A stretch of DNA of 7,414 nt from an uncultured Eubacteriales bacterium (lineage in GTDB: Bacteria > Bacillota > Clostridia > Oscillospirales > Acutalibacteraceae), in assembly GCA_900313125.1 (NCBI GenBank), contig OMPZ01000136.1, forward strand, positions 1 to 7,414. The letters are read 5' to 3'. Under the pieces are notes generated by a model. The model had not been told where the DNA came from. It did not search any database and saw only the letters and a program-made list of their open reading frames with translations. Position 1 is the first letter of the stretch; the number at the start of each line of letters is the position of its first letter. The position numbers and the translations under genes were made by a program. Of this stretch, positions 1 through 6,521 are shown in pieces.

Positions 1-1
1 C

Positions 2-670
2 GCGAACGGCGAGCTGACGAGACGTCCGGGCTTTCTCGGCGTGTCGTTCGACCTGCGCGGAAAGGAAAACTTCCGCGTGAACGTCGGCGTGCCCGGCAAG
101 TTCAACATCTACAACGCGCTTGCCGCCATCTCCGTCTGCCTTGCCTGCGGCGCGGATAAAGACGCCGTTCTCAAGGGGCTTGAGTCGGTGAAGGTCAAGG
201 GCAGAGTCGAGCCGGTGCCGGTCAGCGACCGTTTCACGCTGCTCATCGACTACGCGCACAACGCGCTGAGCATGGAGAACGTGCTCACAACGCTCAGAAA
301 GTACGAGCCGAACCGCCTTGTCACGCTCTTCGGCGCAGGCGGCAACCGCCCGAAAATACGCCGCTACGAAATGGGCGAAACGTCCGGCAGGCTGTCCGAC
401 CTCTCCGTCATCACCGAGGACAACTCGCGCTTCGAGGACGTTATGGACATCATCGAGGATATCAAGACGGGTCTTGCGAAAACCGACGGAAAATACGTCG
501 TTGTGCCGAACAGAAAGGACGCTATCCGCTACTGCATAAACAACGCGCAGGACGGAGACATCATTGTTCTCGCGGGCAAGGGTCACGAGGACTATCAGGA
601 GATAAAGGGCGTGAAGTACCACATGGACGAACGTGAGCTGATAGCCGAGATCCTCGCTGAGAATAAGTGA
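2..670 (+). CDS. murE: UDP-N-acetylmuramyl-tripeptide synthetase MurE, C-terminal part
   Basis: MurE is a cytoplasmic Mur ligase that adds the third amino acid (meso-diaminopimelate or lysine) to UDP-MurNAc-L-Ala-D-Glu using ATP. Only 222 codons plus the stop are visible. The frame is open to the left edge, so the UMP-binding N-terminal domain and the ATP P-loop lie outside the window; about half of a usual 480-500 residue protein is missing. Visible are the end of the central domain (FNIYNALAAISVCLACG, about 110-160), the start of the C-terminal domain with DYAHN (about 248-262), GAGGNR with RRYEMGE (about 335-375), and AGKGHEDYQ (about 572-600). The diaminopimelate-recognition motif, usually DNPR, reads DNSR here (419-430). 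The GTG at 41 is an internal codon, not the start. The family is certain. Meso-DAP as substrate is likely but inferred from the DNxR motif. Confidence 0.95.
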   Translation, partial: ANGELTRRPGFLGVSFDLRGKENFRVNVGVPGKFNIYNALAAISVCLACGADKDAVLKGLESVKVKGRVEPVPVSDRFTLLIDYAHNALSMENVLTTLRKYEPNRLVTLFGAGGNRPKIRRYEMGETSGRLSDLSVITEDNSRFEDVMDIIEDIKTGLAKTDGKYVVVPNRKDAIRYCINNAQDGDIIVLAGKGHEDYQEIKGVKYHMDERELIAEILAENK

Positions 671-701
671 TCGGCTCGACGAAATAATTATCCACATCAT
701 T

Positions 702-774
702 CGCCGCCGTACCTATCGGAGGGATCATCCTGCCGGCAGGTGCGGCGGCGAAAAAATTTTTAAAAAATTTTTTA
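702..774 (+). terminator. Intrinsic terminator after murE
   Basis: A 13-bp stem (702-714 with 738-750, one G-T wobble) encloses a loop that can fold further through CGG/CCG pairing. It is followed by an A6-T5 run and a second A/T run up to 774. It begins 31 bases after the murE stop, so it should end that transcript and separate it from the sigma factor unit. Confidence 0.85.
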
Positions 775-781
775 TTTCAGG

Positions 782-810
782 TGTAATATTTACCTTTCCT
801 CAAACGTTTA
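782..810 (+). promoter_or_regulatory. Candidate ECF-type promoter for the sigma/anti-sigma unit
   Basis: TGTAAT (782-787) and CGTTTA (805-810) are separated by exactly 17 bases. This resembles the TGAAC/TGTAAC and CGT-rich elements of many ECF sigma promoters, and ECF genes are commonly autoregulated. No good sigma-A pair is seen in this gap. The assignment is by resemblance only, and the elements used by this particular ECF group are unknown to me. Confidence 0.4.
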
Positions 811-814
811 TTAA

Positions 815-830
815 GTGAAAGGACTTTCAC
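815..830 (+). promoter_or_regulatory. 16-bp palindrome in the sigma factor leader
   Basis: GTGAAAGGACTTTCAC is an inverted repeat with perfect 7-bp arms and a 2-base centre. It lies just downstream of the candidate promoter and 28 bases before the GTG start, so it sits at or near the likely transcription start. It could be an operator for a dimeric regulator or a small 5' hairpin. The symmetry is seen directly; the function is unknown. Confidence 0.45.
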
Positions 831-858
831 AGAGAAAAAATCGAAACGAGGTGCTCGG

Positions 859-1329
859 GTGGACGCTGTAAAATATCACAGTATATGTGACAGAATGCTT
901 GACGACGTGTACAAAGCCGCGCTTAGCTGCTGCAAAAATAGAGACGACGCCGACGACGCGGTTCAGAACGCTTTTCTGAAGCTTCTGAAAACGGACACCG
1001 AGTTTACCGACGACGAGCACATCAAACGCTGGCTCATAAGAGTCGCGGTCAACGAGTGCAAAAGCGGCTGGCGTTCGTTCTGGCACAGAAACAAGGTCTC
1101 GTTCGACGACCTCGACACCGAACCCTCATACCGCGACGAAACACACGGCGAGCTTCTCGGAACGCTAAACAGGCTGCCGCAGAACTACAGGGCAGTCATT
1201 CACCTGTACTACTACGAGGGTTATGACGTTCGCGAGATAGCAGAGATACTGTCCATCACGGAATCAAACGTTCAGATAAGATTAATGAGAGCAAGAAACA
1301 AGATGAAAAAACTACTTGAGGAGGCATGA
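859..1329 (+). CDS. ECF-type RNA polymerase sigma factor (sigma-70 family)
   Basis: A 156-residue sigma factor with only regions 2 and 4, as expected for the extracytoplasmic-function group, which directs RNA polymerase to a small regulon in response to envelope or external signals. Sigma region 2 covers about residues 11-75, with the core-binding stretch DADDAVQNAFLKL (31-43) and the -10 recognition part around HIKRWLIRVAVNECKS (54-69). Region 4 covers about 98-152 with the helix-turn-helix YDVREIAEILSITESNVQIRLMRAR (122-146). The start is a GTG preceded by GAGG at 848-851, a 7-base spacing. The stop lies 3 bases before the next gene, whose ribosome binding site is inside this gene's last codons, so the two are cotranscribed and probably coupled. 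No specific ECF subgroup is assigned. Confidence 0.93.
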   Translation: MDAVKYHSICDRMLDDVYKAALSCCKNRDDADDAVQNAFLKLLKTDTEFTDDEHIKRWLIRVAVNECKSGWRSFWHRNKVSFDDLDTEPSYRDETHGELLGTLNRLPQNYRAVIHLYYYEGYDVREIAEILSITESNVQIRLMRARNKMKKLLEEA

Positions 1330-1332
1330 TGT

Positions 1333-2157
1333 ATGAATAACGAGGATAAAAGATTACAGCAGCTCTACACCGAGCTTTACGACAATACTCACGCTTCCGC
1401 CGAATTGAAAGGAAAGGTAAGAAATATGTCAAACACATCAGCTAAGAGAGCACACAAGACGATAAAATTAGGCGCGGCACTCGCTGCAGCAGCGATCATC
1501 GCAGTCGGCGGAACATTGGTAACGGCAGCTACACACAAGACCTACATCGGTCAGTACACAACGGCGTATGTAAACGGCGAAGAGGTACAGGCACGCTACG
1601 GCGCGTGGGAGAACATCGGGACATACATCGTTGAAGCCGATATGAACGGCAAGACCTACACAGCTTATGTTCACGGCGATTTCGACGAAAGCACGATGCC
1701 CATTTACTTCCGCGACGAGGGCAAATATATCATAGCCTCTACAGACCCCGACCAGCAGCTCAACCTTTACGAGGATATCGACAAGGCTCCTCACGCTAAG
1801 ATCGACGGCGGTTATCTCTTGATAGACGACAGCTACGTCGAGCTTGAGGAAACTCCCACCGATCCCGACGGCAACCCGCTTCCGCCGAGAGTACCTTACG
1901 GTGATTCAACGATCCTTTCCTATGATATGGAGGACGGCAAGCAGGACGGCGTTCTGAAATACGACACATTTGATTACGCCACATTCATCGTATCCCCCGA
2001 GGGTCTTATAATTGAGTCGATGAGATCCCGCGGCTCCGCTATGGACGACGACTTCTACGCAACAATGTGGGGGCAGATCTGGGGCGAGGAAACATGGGAA
2101 TCCTGGAGCGAATATGAGGAAGCTTACAAGGACTCCGACGGCGTTATCAGACACTAA
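1333..2157 (+). CDS. Single-pass membrane protein, putative anti-sigma factor
   Basis: A 274-residue protein with a short charged cytoplasmic N-terminus (1-44, including HASAELKGKVRNM), one strongly hydrophobic segment (about 45-67, Ala/Ile/Val rich) and an outside domain of about 205 residues. That domain is rich in Tyr, Asp and Glu and ends in a Trp-rich acidic stretch (about 245-265). The topology and its place directly after an ECF sigma gene fit a membrane anti-sigma factor that holds the sigma factor until a signal arrives. It has no zinc-binding His/Cys anti-sigma motif, and I recognise no named domain outside the membrane. The AGGAGG at 1319-1324 lies 8 bases before ATG 1333, inside the sigma gene's end, which fixes the start. 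It could instead be an effector or sensor of the regulon. The role is inferred from context and topology. Confidence 0.75.
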   Translation: MNNEDKRLQQLYTELYDNTHASAELKGKVRNMSNTSAKRAHKTIKLGAALAAAAIIAVGGTLVTAATHKTYIGQYTTAYVNGEEVQARYGAWENIGTYIVEADMNGKTYTAYVHGDFDESTMPIYFRDEGKYIIASTDPDQQLNLYEDIDKAPHAKIDGGYLLIDDSYVELEETPTDPDGNPLPPRVPYGDSTILSYDMEDGKQDGVLKYDTFDYATFIVSPEGLIIESMRSRGSAMDDDFYATMWGQIWGEETWESWSEYEEAYKDSDGVIRH

Positions 2158-2180
2158 ACACAAATATGATAAATAGATCA

Positions 2181-2217
2181 CCGCCGCAGGCTCGTCAAAA
2201 AAGCCTGCGGCGGTTTT
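2181..2217 (+). terminator. Intrinsic terminator of the sigma/anti-sigma unit
   Basis: A perfect 12-bp G/C-rich stem (2181-2192 with 2202-2213) has a 9-base loop and is followed by TTTT. It lies 23 bases after the membrane protein's stop and 24 bases beyond the end of the convergent kinase gene at 2238. It may also slow transcripts from that side, but on the minus strand it lacks a run of T directly after the stem. Confidence 0.88.
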
Positions 2218-2237
2218 GTGCCTTATTTACTTTACGC

Positions 2238-3590
2238 TCAGATCGTCACCGTAAATGAAATAACTCCGTTATTCCAATTGACATTTATCCTGCCCTTGTG
2301 CAGCTTTGTTATCGACTCCGCCATTGAAAGACCGATGCCGTAGCCTGCCTTTTCGCTGTTGTGAGAGGTGTCGCCGCGGTAGAAACGCTCGAAGAAGCGC
2401 GAGTAGTCGGCGTTTTTGCCGTCCTTGTAGTCGTTCGAGACGATGTAGGTCAAACCCTTCTTGCGGCGGTAAAGCTCGATCTTTATCACGCCGCGGTCAT
2501 CGCAGTATTTCACCGCGTTGTCAATAAGTATCGAGAACAGCTCGGAAAGCCGTTTCTTGTCGCCCGTTACGGTCACGTTGTCGTCAATGACCGTTTCGAT
2601 GCGCTTAAATTCCTTCTCCGCTACCGGACGGAAGCTGTCGGCAAGCTCATGAACAACGGCGGTAGCGTCGATGGTGTCGCCAAGCTTGCCGCCGTCGCCG
2701 TCGTTGAGGTACTCCTCCGTGCGGGCGATCGTTATAAGGTCGGTCACAAGCCCCGTAAGACGCTTGACCTGATTTATCGTGCTTTCGGTCCACTCGTTTT
2801 TACCCTCGATCAGCTCGAGCACCTCCATGTTGGCGGAGATGATCGTCAGCGGTGTTTTCAGCTCGTGACCGGCGTTCGTGATGAACTGCTTTTGCTTTTC
2901 GTGGTTCGCGATGTACGGCTGAATCGCTCTTTTCGAGTATGCCGTGATTATCACGAAGAACATCAGAAAGCTGCCAAGCCCGATGACGAGCGACGATATC
3001 CGAAGCGAGCGCATATCGAGGATACGCCGCGAGCAGTCGAGGAAAACGATGATGTAGCCGCCGTCGGTCTCCGCTTCGTCGTAGCTTGCGATCTTATTTT
3101 TGTAGAACGTCTCGCTGTGGTATTTTTCCTTCATCTCCTTTGCGGAGAGCTGCTTTCTCATATACGCGAAATCGCTGTCGGAGCCGTAGATTATGCCGCG
3201 CCGTCTGGGGTCGGCGAATATCCTGGTGAGTATCGGCGCAGACGTAGCCTCCGTGATGCTGTCGAGCAGCTTGTCGGCGTCGCGGTCGTTGACCGTCGCT
3301 ATGTGGTCGAAGTTTCCGCTGATTATATTTCCGTTTGAGTCGGTCAGCAGCGAGAAATACCGCGTTTCGTACTGCATTTCATCGTACACGCTAAATTCCG
3401 TCACGGTCTCTTTTCGCAGATCAATATGCGGCATATTACCGCTGTGTTCGATTATATATTCCGTGATGGAATATATCTCATTGTAGTTTGCTATTGTGTT
3501 CACCGCGTAGAGCGACATGAGCACGAGCGTGAGCACGAGAAGCACCGCACCCGATGCGATGCTGATAAAAGTCCAGCGAAGCCGGTTCAT
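2238..3590 (-). CDS. Membrane sensor histidine kinase
   Basis: A 450-residue sensor kinase that autophosphorylates on histidine and passes phosphate to the regulator encoded just upstream. Membrane helices lie at about 8-30 and 198-218 and enclose an external sensor region of about 165 residues with no domain I recognise. The HisKA box NAGHELKTPL places the phosphoacceptor at H242. The ATPase domain has an N box (LIDNAVKY, N358), an F box (FFERFYRGD, 399-407) and a G2 box (GYGIGLSMAES, 416-425). The G1 position reads VSNDYKDGKN (384-393) rather than the usual DxGxGI, and only a short linker (about 219-235), too short for a full HAMP domain, joins helix 2 to the kinase core. The start has GGAGGT directly upstream, overlapping the 12-base gap after the regulator gene, so translation is probably coupled. 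The ligand cannot be told from sequence. Confidence 0.93.
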   Translation of the reverse strand: MNRLRWTFISIASGAVLLVLTLVLMSLYAVNTIANYNEIYSITEYIIEHSGNMPHIDLRKETVTEFSVYDEMQYETRYFSLLTDSNGNIISGNFDHIATVNDRDADKLLDSITEATSAPILTRIFADPRRRGIIYGSDSDFAYMRKQLSAKEMKEKYHSETFYKNKIASYDEAETDGGYIIVFLDCSRRILDMRSLRISSLVIGLGSFLMFFVIITAYSKRAIQPYIANHEKQKQFITNAGHELKTPLTIISANMEVLELIEGKNEWTESTINQVKRLTGLVTDLITIARTEEYLNDGDGGKLGDTIDATAVVHELADSFRPVAEKEFKRIETVIDDNVTVTGDKKRLSELFSILIDNAVKYCDDRGVIKIELYRRKKGLTYIVSNDYKDGKNADYSRFFERFYRGDTSHNSEKAGYGIGLSMAESITKLHKGRINVNWNNGVISFTVTI

Positions 3591-3602
3591 AAATACCTCC
3601 GG

Positions 3603-4271
3603 TCACAGTTTTTTCAGAGTATAGCTGCCGTTTCGCTCGCCGGCTATCTCAAGGTCGGCGTTGATAGACTGCAGCTTGCTCCTCAGGAAGCTTACATACA
3701 TATAAACGACCTCGGCGTCGGCGGAATCGTCGTTTTTCCAAACGTGGTCGAATATCCTCTCGGTCGAAAGCTCCTTCTCGGCGTTGAGCATGAAAAATTC
3801 AAGCAGCTTTGTCTCTTTGAGCGCAAGGCTTATCGAGTTTTCGCTCGTGACCTCCTGCCTTTCGGTGTCGAGCGTTACCGAGCCGACCTTCAGGCTTTTC
3901 GGCGCGTAGGAATCGTGCCGGCGCGTCATCGACTTTACGCGCGCGATAAGCTCCTTTATCGCGAACGGCTTAGTGAGATAATCGTCCGCTCCGGCGTCGA
4001 GACCCGTAACTCTGTCGTCTATCTCCGCCTTCGCCGTCAGCAGCAGCACCGGCGTGAAATCGCCGTTTTCGCGGATCCTTTTCAAAGCCTCGATGCCGTC
4101 CATTCTCGGCATCATTATATCCATGACTATCGCGTCATAGTCGTTTTTTTCAAGAAATTCAAGAGCTTCCACGCCGTCGAACGCCGCGTCCACCTCGTAG
4201 CCTGTATGCGTGAGCACCGCGCTGAGCGCCCTGGACAGGTCCTTTTCGTCCTCTGCGAGAAGCAGTTTCAT
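3603..4271 (-). CDS. OmpR/PhoB-family response regulator
   Basis: A 222-residue transcription regulator with an N-terminal receiver domain (1-116) and a C-terminal winged helix-turn-helix (about 125-222). The receiver has the acidic pocket E7/D8, phosphoacceptor D51 in IVMDIMMPRMDG, T79 and K101 in LTKPF. The DNA-binding part contains LALKETKLLEFFMLN (149-163), ERIFDHVWKN (171-180) and the wing region VVYMYVSFLRSKL (188-200). The usual GxGY near the end is replaced by ERNGSYTL. The start ATG has AAGGAG 8 bases upstream (4280-4285). The kinase follows after 12 bases. It lies 57 bases downstream of relQ on the same strand with no clear terminator or strong promoter between, so it is probably read from the relQ promoter at least in part. 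Confidence 0.95.
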   Translation of the reverse strand: MKLLLAEDEKDLSRALSAVLTHTGYEVDAAFDGVEALEFLEKNDYDAIVMDIMMPRMDGIEALKRIRENGDFTPVLLLTAKAEIDDRVTGLDAGADDYLTKPFAIKELIARVKSMTRRHDSYAPKSLKVGSVTLDTERQEVTSENSISLALKETKLLEFFMLNAEKELSTERIFDHVWKNDDSADAEVVYMYVSFLRSKLQSINADLEIAGERNGSYTLKKL

Positions 4272-4289
4272 GTTTTCGTCTCCTTTTTA

Positions 4290-4327
4290 GAACTGTGAAA
4301 AAATGAAAAGTTATTGATTAACAGTTC
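4290..4327 (-). promoter_or_regulatory. Inverted repeat between relQ and the response regulator gene
   Basis: GAACTGT (4290-4296) and ACAGTTC (4321-4327) form 7-bp inverted arms whose starts are 31 bp apart, close to three helical turns. The pair fills most of the 57-bp gap upstream of the regulator gene. It could be a paired operator, an attenuation hairpin with a long loop, or chance. There is no T-run making it an efficient terminator. Confidence 0.3.
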
Positions 4328-4328
4328 C

Positions 4329-4949
4329 TTAGTTATCGTTCATAATGAGATTTCGTATCGTCTGCATCGACACGTCGCACGCCGCAAGCTCGTCGGCGCA
4401 GCGTTTCAGCTCGGCGACGATAAGGTCGGAGTTCGCGATGTGCTTTTTGTATTTCATCTTGTGTTCAAGGCTCGCCCACGAATCCATCGCGATAGTGCGA
4501 AGCTGTATCTCGACGAAATACTCGCCCGGGGTGTTGCCGCAGACGTCCTCAAACGGCGCCTTCACCTTGATTATCATGTGATAGCTGCGGTAGCCGTTGG
4601 GCTTTGCGTGCTTTATGTAGTCCTTCTCCAAAACAATCTCAAGGTTCGGGAAGGATTTTATCAGCCTGACGTTTTCGTAAACGTCGTCGATAAACGAGCA
4701 CACGATGCGTATGCCTATGCTGTCGGTCAGCTCGTGCAGCGCGGAGTAGGGCGTCTGGTCGATGCCGCGGCGCACGCATTTTTCGCGCATACTCTCGTCG
4801 CTCTTCACTCTCGCGATAAGGTGCTCGTGCAGCTTTCTGCCGCTGCGCTCGTACTCCTCGTTTGTGTAGTCGTTTATCCTGCCGACAATATTATCAAGTA
4901 TCTTTTGCAGATTTTCTTTATATTCGCCGTAAATGCTTTCTTCGTTCAT
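4329..4949 (-). CDS. relQ: Small alarmone synthetase, GTP pyrophosphokinase (RelQ/YjbM type)
   Basis: A 206-residue synthetase-only RelA/SpoT-family protein that transfers pyrophosphate from ATP to GDP or GTP to make (p)ppGpp in the cytoplasm. Visible motifs are DSIGIRIVCSFIDDVY (76-91, metal-binding Asp), EKDYIKHAKPNGYRSYH (108-124, the nucleotide-binding loop) and VEIQLRTIAMDSWASLEHKMKYKK (146-169, containing the catalytic Glu). There is no HD hydrolase, TGS or ACT domain, and the length matches Firmicutes RelQ proteins. I chose ATG 4949 rather than the in-frame ATG at 5003. The former has AGAAGG 7 bases upstream, while the latter has no ribosome site and lies inside the promoter spacer, upstream of the likely transcript start near 4984. 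RelQ fits better than RelP by motif wording, but the two are close. Confidence 0.92.
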   Translation of the reverse strand: MNEESIYGEYKENLQKILDNIVGRINDYTNEEYERSGRKLHEHLIARVKSDESMREKCVRRGIDQTPYSALHELTDSIGIRIVCSFIDDVYENVRLIKSFPNLEIVLEKDYIKHAKPNGYRSYHMIIKVKAPFEDVCGNTPGEYFVEIQLRTIAMDSWASLEHKMKYKKHIANSDLIVAELKRCADELAACDVSMQTIRNLIMNDN

Positions 4950-4954
4950 ATCGT

Positions 4955-4962
4955 CACCTTCT
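4955..4962 (-). promoter_or_regulatory. Ribosome binding site deciding the relQ start
   Basis: On the minus strand AGAAGGTG lies here, with AGAAGG ending 7 bases before ATG 4949. No comparable site precedes the upstream ATG at 5003. Confidence 0.8.
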
Positions 4963-4990
4963 CTGTTTCGCGGTAATATCCGCTGTATAA

Positions 4991-5019
4991 ATTCTATCAT
5001 CAAATAAAACTTCGGTCAA
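4991..5019 (-). promoter_or_regulatory. Sigma-A-type promoter of relQ
   Basis: Minus-strand TTGACC (5019-5014), a 17-base spacer and TAGAAT (4996-4991) each match the consensus at five of six positions. The predicted start near 4984 gives a leader of about 35 bases before the chosen relQ ATG. It lies downstream of the ftsZ terminator, so relQ and probably the two-component genes are transcribed independently of ftsZ. Confidence 0.85.
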
Positions 5020-5060
5020 TAATAATCAACGTAAGTTTACATAATTCAATATTTTTTCAT

Positions 5061-5098
5061 ACAAAATCATATCCCCCGAACGGCGTGTTCGGGGGATA
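5061..5098 (-). terminator. Intrinsic terminator after ftsZ
   Basis: A perfect 12-bp stem (5070-5081 with 5087-5098), with five consecutive C-G pairs and a 5-base loop, lies 44 bases after the ftsZ stop. On the minus strand it is followed by TGATTTTGT, a modest T-run. It separates ftsZ from the relQ promoter. Confidence 0.75.
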
Positions 5099-5142
5099 CT
5101 GTCAAAGTCTGTCTGTCAAATCAGTCTCTTATTTTCAATTAA

Positions 5143-6333
5143 TTAGTCGTCGTTGAACATCTTCATGATCTGGAAGAATGCGTCGTCCTCGTCAACGGGA
5201 GCTGCGCTCTTCTTCGGAGCTGCCGGCTGTACCGGCTTGTTCATGTTGATCTCAACAGTTCTTCTCTCGGGCGCGTTCGAGCTTGTCTTTGCCGGAACTG
5301 CCTTAGCCATATTTACCGTGGGAGCCGCTGTCACAGGCTTTGTCTCCGCCTTCGGCTTCGGAGCGGGAACGTTGTCGCCAAAGCCCGTCGCGATAACGGT
5401 GATCTGGATCTTGTCCTGCATATCGTCTCTGAGAGCCGCACCCCAGATGATGTTTGCGTCCTCATCGGCTTTGCTTGTGATGAGAGTGGACGCCTTGTCG
5501 ATCTCTTCAAGTCCAACGTCGGGCGACGCCGTGATGTTGACAACGAGACCCTTTGCGCCCTCGATAGTTGTTTCGAGCAGCGGCGAGCTGATAGCCTTGA
5601 TAGCCGCTGTTTCAGCCTTATCTTCGCCCGTTGCAACGCCAACGCCCATGTGAGCGAGACCTGCGTCAGCCATAACTGCCGTTACGTCGGCGAAGTCGAG
5701 GTTGACGAGACCGGGAACAAGGATAAGATCGGAGATGCTCTGAACGCCCTGCTTGAGCACGTCGTCTGCGATAGAGAACGCGTTCTTGAGCGTAAGTGTG
5801 GGCAGATCCTCAAGCTTCTTGAGTCTCTCGTTGGGAACGATAACGAGCGAGTCAACGTTCTGACGAAGCTCCTCGATACCTGCTTCCGCCTGCTGCATAC
5901 GGTGCTTACCCTCGAAAGCGAACGGCTTTGTAACGATAGCGACCGTGAGTATACCCATTTCCTTAGCGATCTTGGCAACGATAGGAGCCGCGCCCGTACC
6001 TGTGCCGCCGCCCATACCTGCGGTGATGAACACCATATCGGTATCCTTGAGGACAGCCGCGATCTCGTCGCTGTTCTCGATAGCTGCCTTCTCGCCTATA
6101 GCCGGCTGCGAGCCTGCGCCCTTGCCGTGAGTGAGCTTTTCGCCGATGTGTATCTTCTGATGAGCCTTTGACATCTGCAAAACGTGGTCGTCGGTATTGA
6201 TCGAGATAAACTCGACCGAAGAAACGCCGCTGTCTACCATGCGGTTAACTGCGTTGCCGCCGCCGCCGCCGACGCCTATAACTTTGATAACGGGCAGATT
6301 GCCGTTAAACTCTTCTTCTAACTGAAAAGCCAT
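5143..6333 (-). CDS. ftsZ: Cell division protein FtsZ
   Basis: A 396-residue tubulin-like GTPase that polymerises into the mid-cell Z ring and organises the division machinery. The nucleotide-binding start VIKVIGVGGGGGNAVNRM (15-32), the tubulin signature GGGTGTG (108-114), NERLKKLEDLPTLTLKNAF (168-186) and the T7 loop NLDFADV (211-217) with catalytic acidic residues are all present. The globular core ends near 320, followed by a Pro/Ala/Lys-rich linker (about 322-375). The end, DEDDAFFQIMKMFNDD, is acidic and lacks the usual IPxFLR-type partner-binding peptide. I chose ATG 6333 because AGGAGG lies 8 bases upstream and the protein then starts like other FtsZ sequences; the longer frame from 6396 has no ribosome site. 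It stands alone here: no ftsA or ftsQ is next to it, and it has its own terminator and promoters. Confidence 0.98.
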   Translation of the reverse strand: MAFQLEEEFNGNLPVIKVIGVGGGGGNAVNRMVDSGVSSVEFISINTDDHVLQMSKAHQKIHIGEKLTHGKGAGSQPAIGEKAAIENSDEIAAVLKDTDMVFITAGMGGGTGTGAAPIVAKIAKEMGILTVAIVTKPFAFEGKHRMQQAEAGIEELRQNVDSLVIVPNERLKKLEDLPTLTLKNAFSIADDVLKQGVQSISDLILVPGLVNLDFADVTAVMADAGLAHMGVGVATGEDKAETAAIKAISSPLLETTIEGAKGLVVNITASPDVGLEEIDKASTLITSKADEDANIIWGAALRDDMQDKIQITVIATGFGDNVPAPKPKAETKPVTAAPTVNMAKAVPAKTSSNAPERRTVEINMNKPVQPAAPKKSAAPVDEDDAFFQIMKMFNDD

Positions 6334-6341
6334 CTTTTTTT

Positions 6342-6347
6342 CCTCCT
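6342..6347 (-). promoter_or_regulatory. Ribosome binding site deciding the ftsZ start
   Basis: A perfect minus-strand AGGAGG ends 8 bases before ATG 6333. This selects MAFQLEEEFN as the N-terminus and excludes the 21 upstream in-frame codons. Confidence 0.93.
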
Positions 6348-6437
6348 GACATTTAGTCATCTGAAAATCTGAACATTGCAGCCGTAAGATCTGCAAACCC
6401 CATTTCCAAAACTAACAGAATATTTTTCTACTATATA

Positions 6438-6466
6438 AATGTATCACATTTGCAATGAAATTTCAA
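6438..6466 (-). promoter_or_regulatory. Candidate ftsZ promoter P1 (extended -10)
   Basis: Minus-strand TTGAAA (6466-6461), a 17-base spacer and TACATT (6443-6438) preceded by TGA give an extended -10 sigma-A promoter. The predicted start near 6431 leaves a leader of about 98 bases. Confidence 0.6.
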
Positions 6467-6474
6467 TGAAATTT
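6453..6474. repeat. 11-bp perfect tandem repeat over the ftsZ -35 region
   Basis: CAATGAAATTT occurs twice back to back (6453-6463 and 6464-6474). It spans the -35 element and half of the spacer of the nearer ftsZ promoter. The spacing is about one helical turn, as for a tandem binding site, but a chance slippage repeat in A/T-rich DNA is also possible. Confidence 0.6.
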
Positions 6475-6521
6475 TGTAAAATAAGAAAATTTCGCCATAT
6501 CGCTTAATTTTTTACAGGGTT

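Noticed and set aside
2181..2213. Fully bidirectional terminator between the convergent units
   Set aside because: The stem is symmetrical, but on the minus strand it is followed by TGATCTATTTATC rather than a T-run. I call it only for the plus strand.
2361..3338. Long plus-strand frame of 325 residues
   Set aside because: It is antisense to the histidine kinase, which has intact catalytic motifs. The frame has no recognisable domain and arises from G+C-rich codon bias.
3426..4298. Plus-strand 290-residue frame opposite the response regulator
   Set aside because: It is a shadow of the receiver and winged-helix coding strand, with no ribosome site or protein family signature.
6334..6396. 21-codon N-terminal extension of FtsZ
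   Set aside because: The ATG at 6396 has no ribosome site, whereas a perfect AGGAGG lies before ATG 6333 within the supposed extension.
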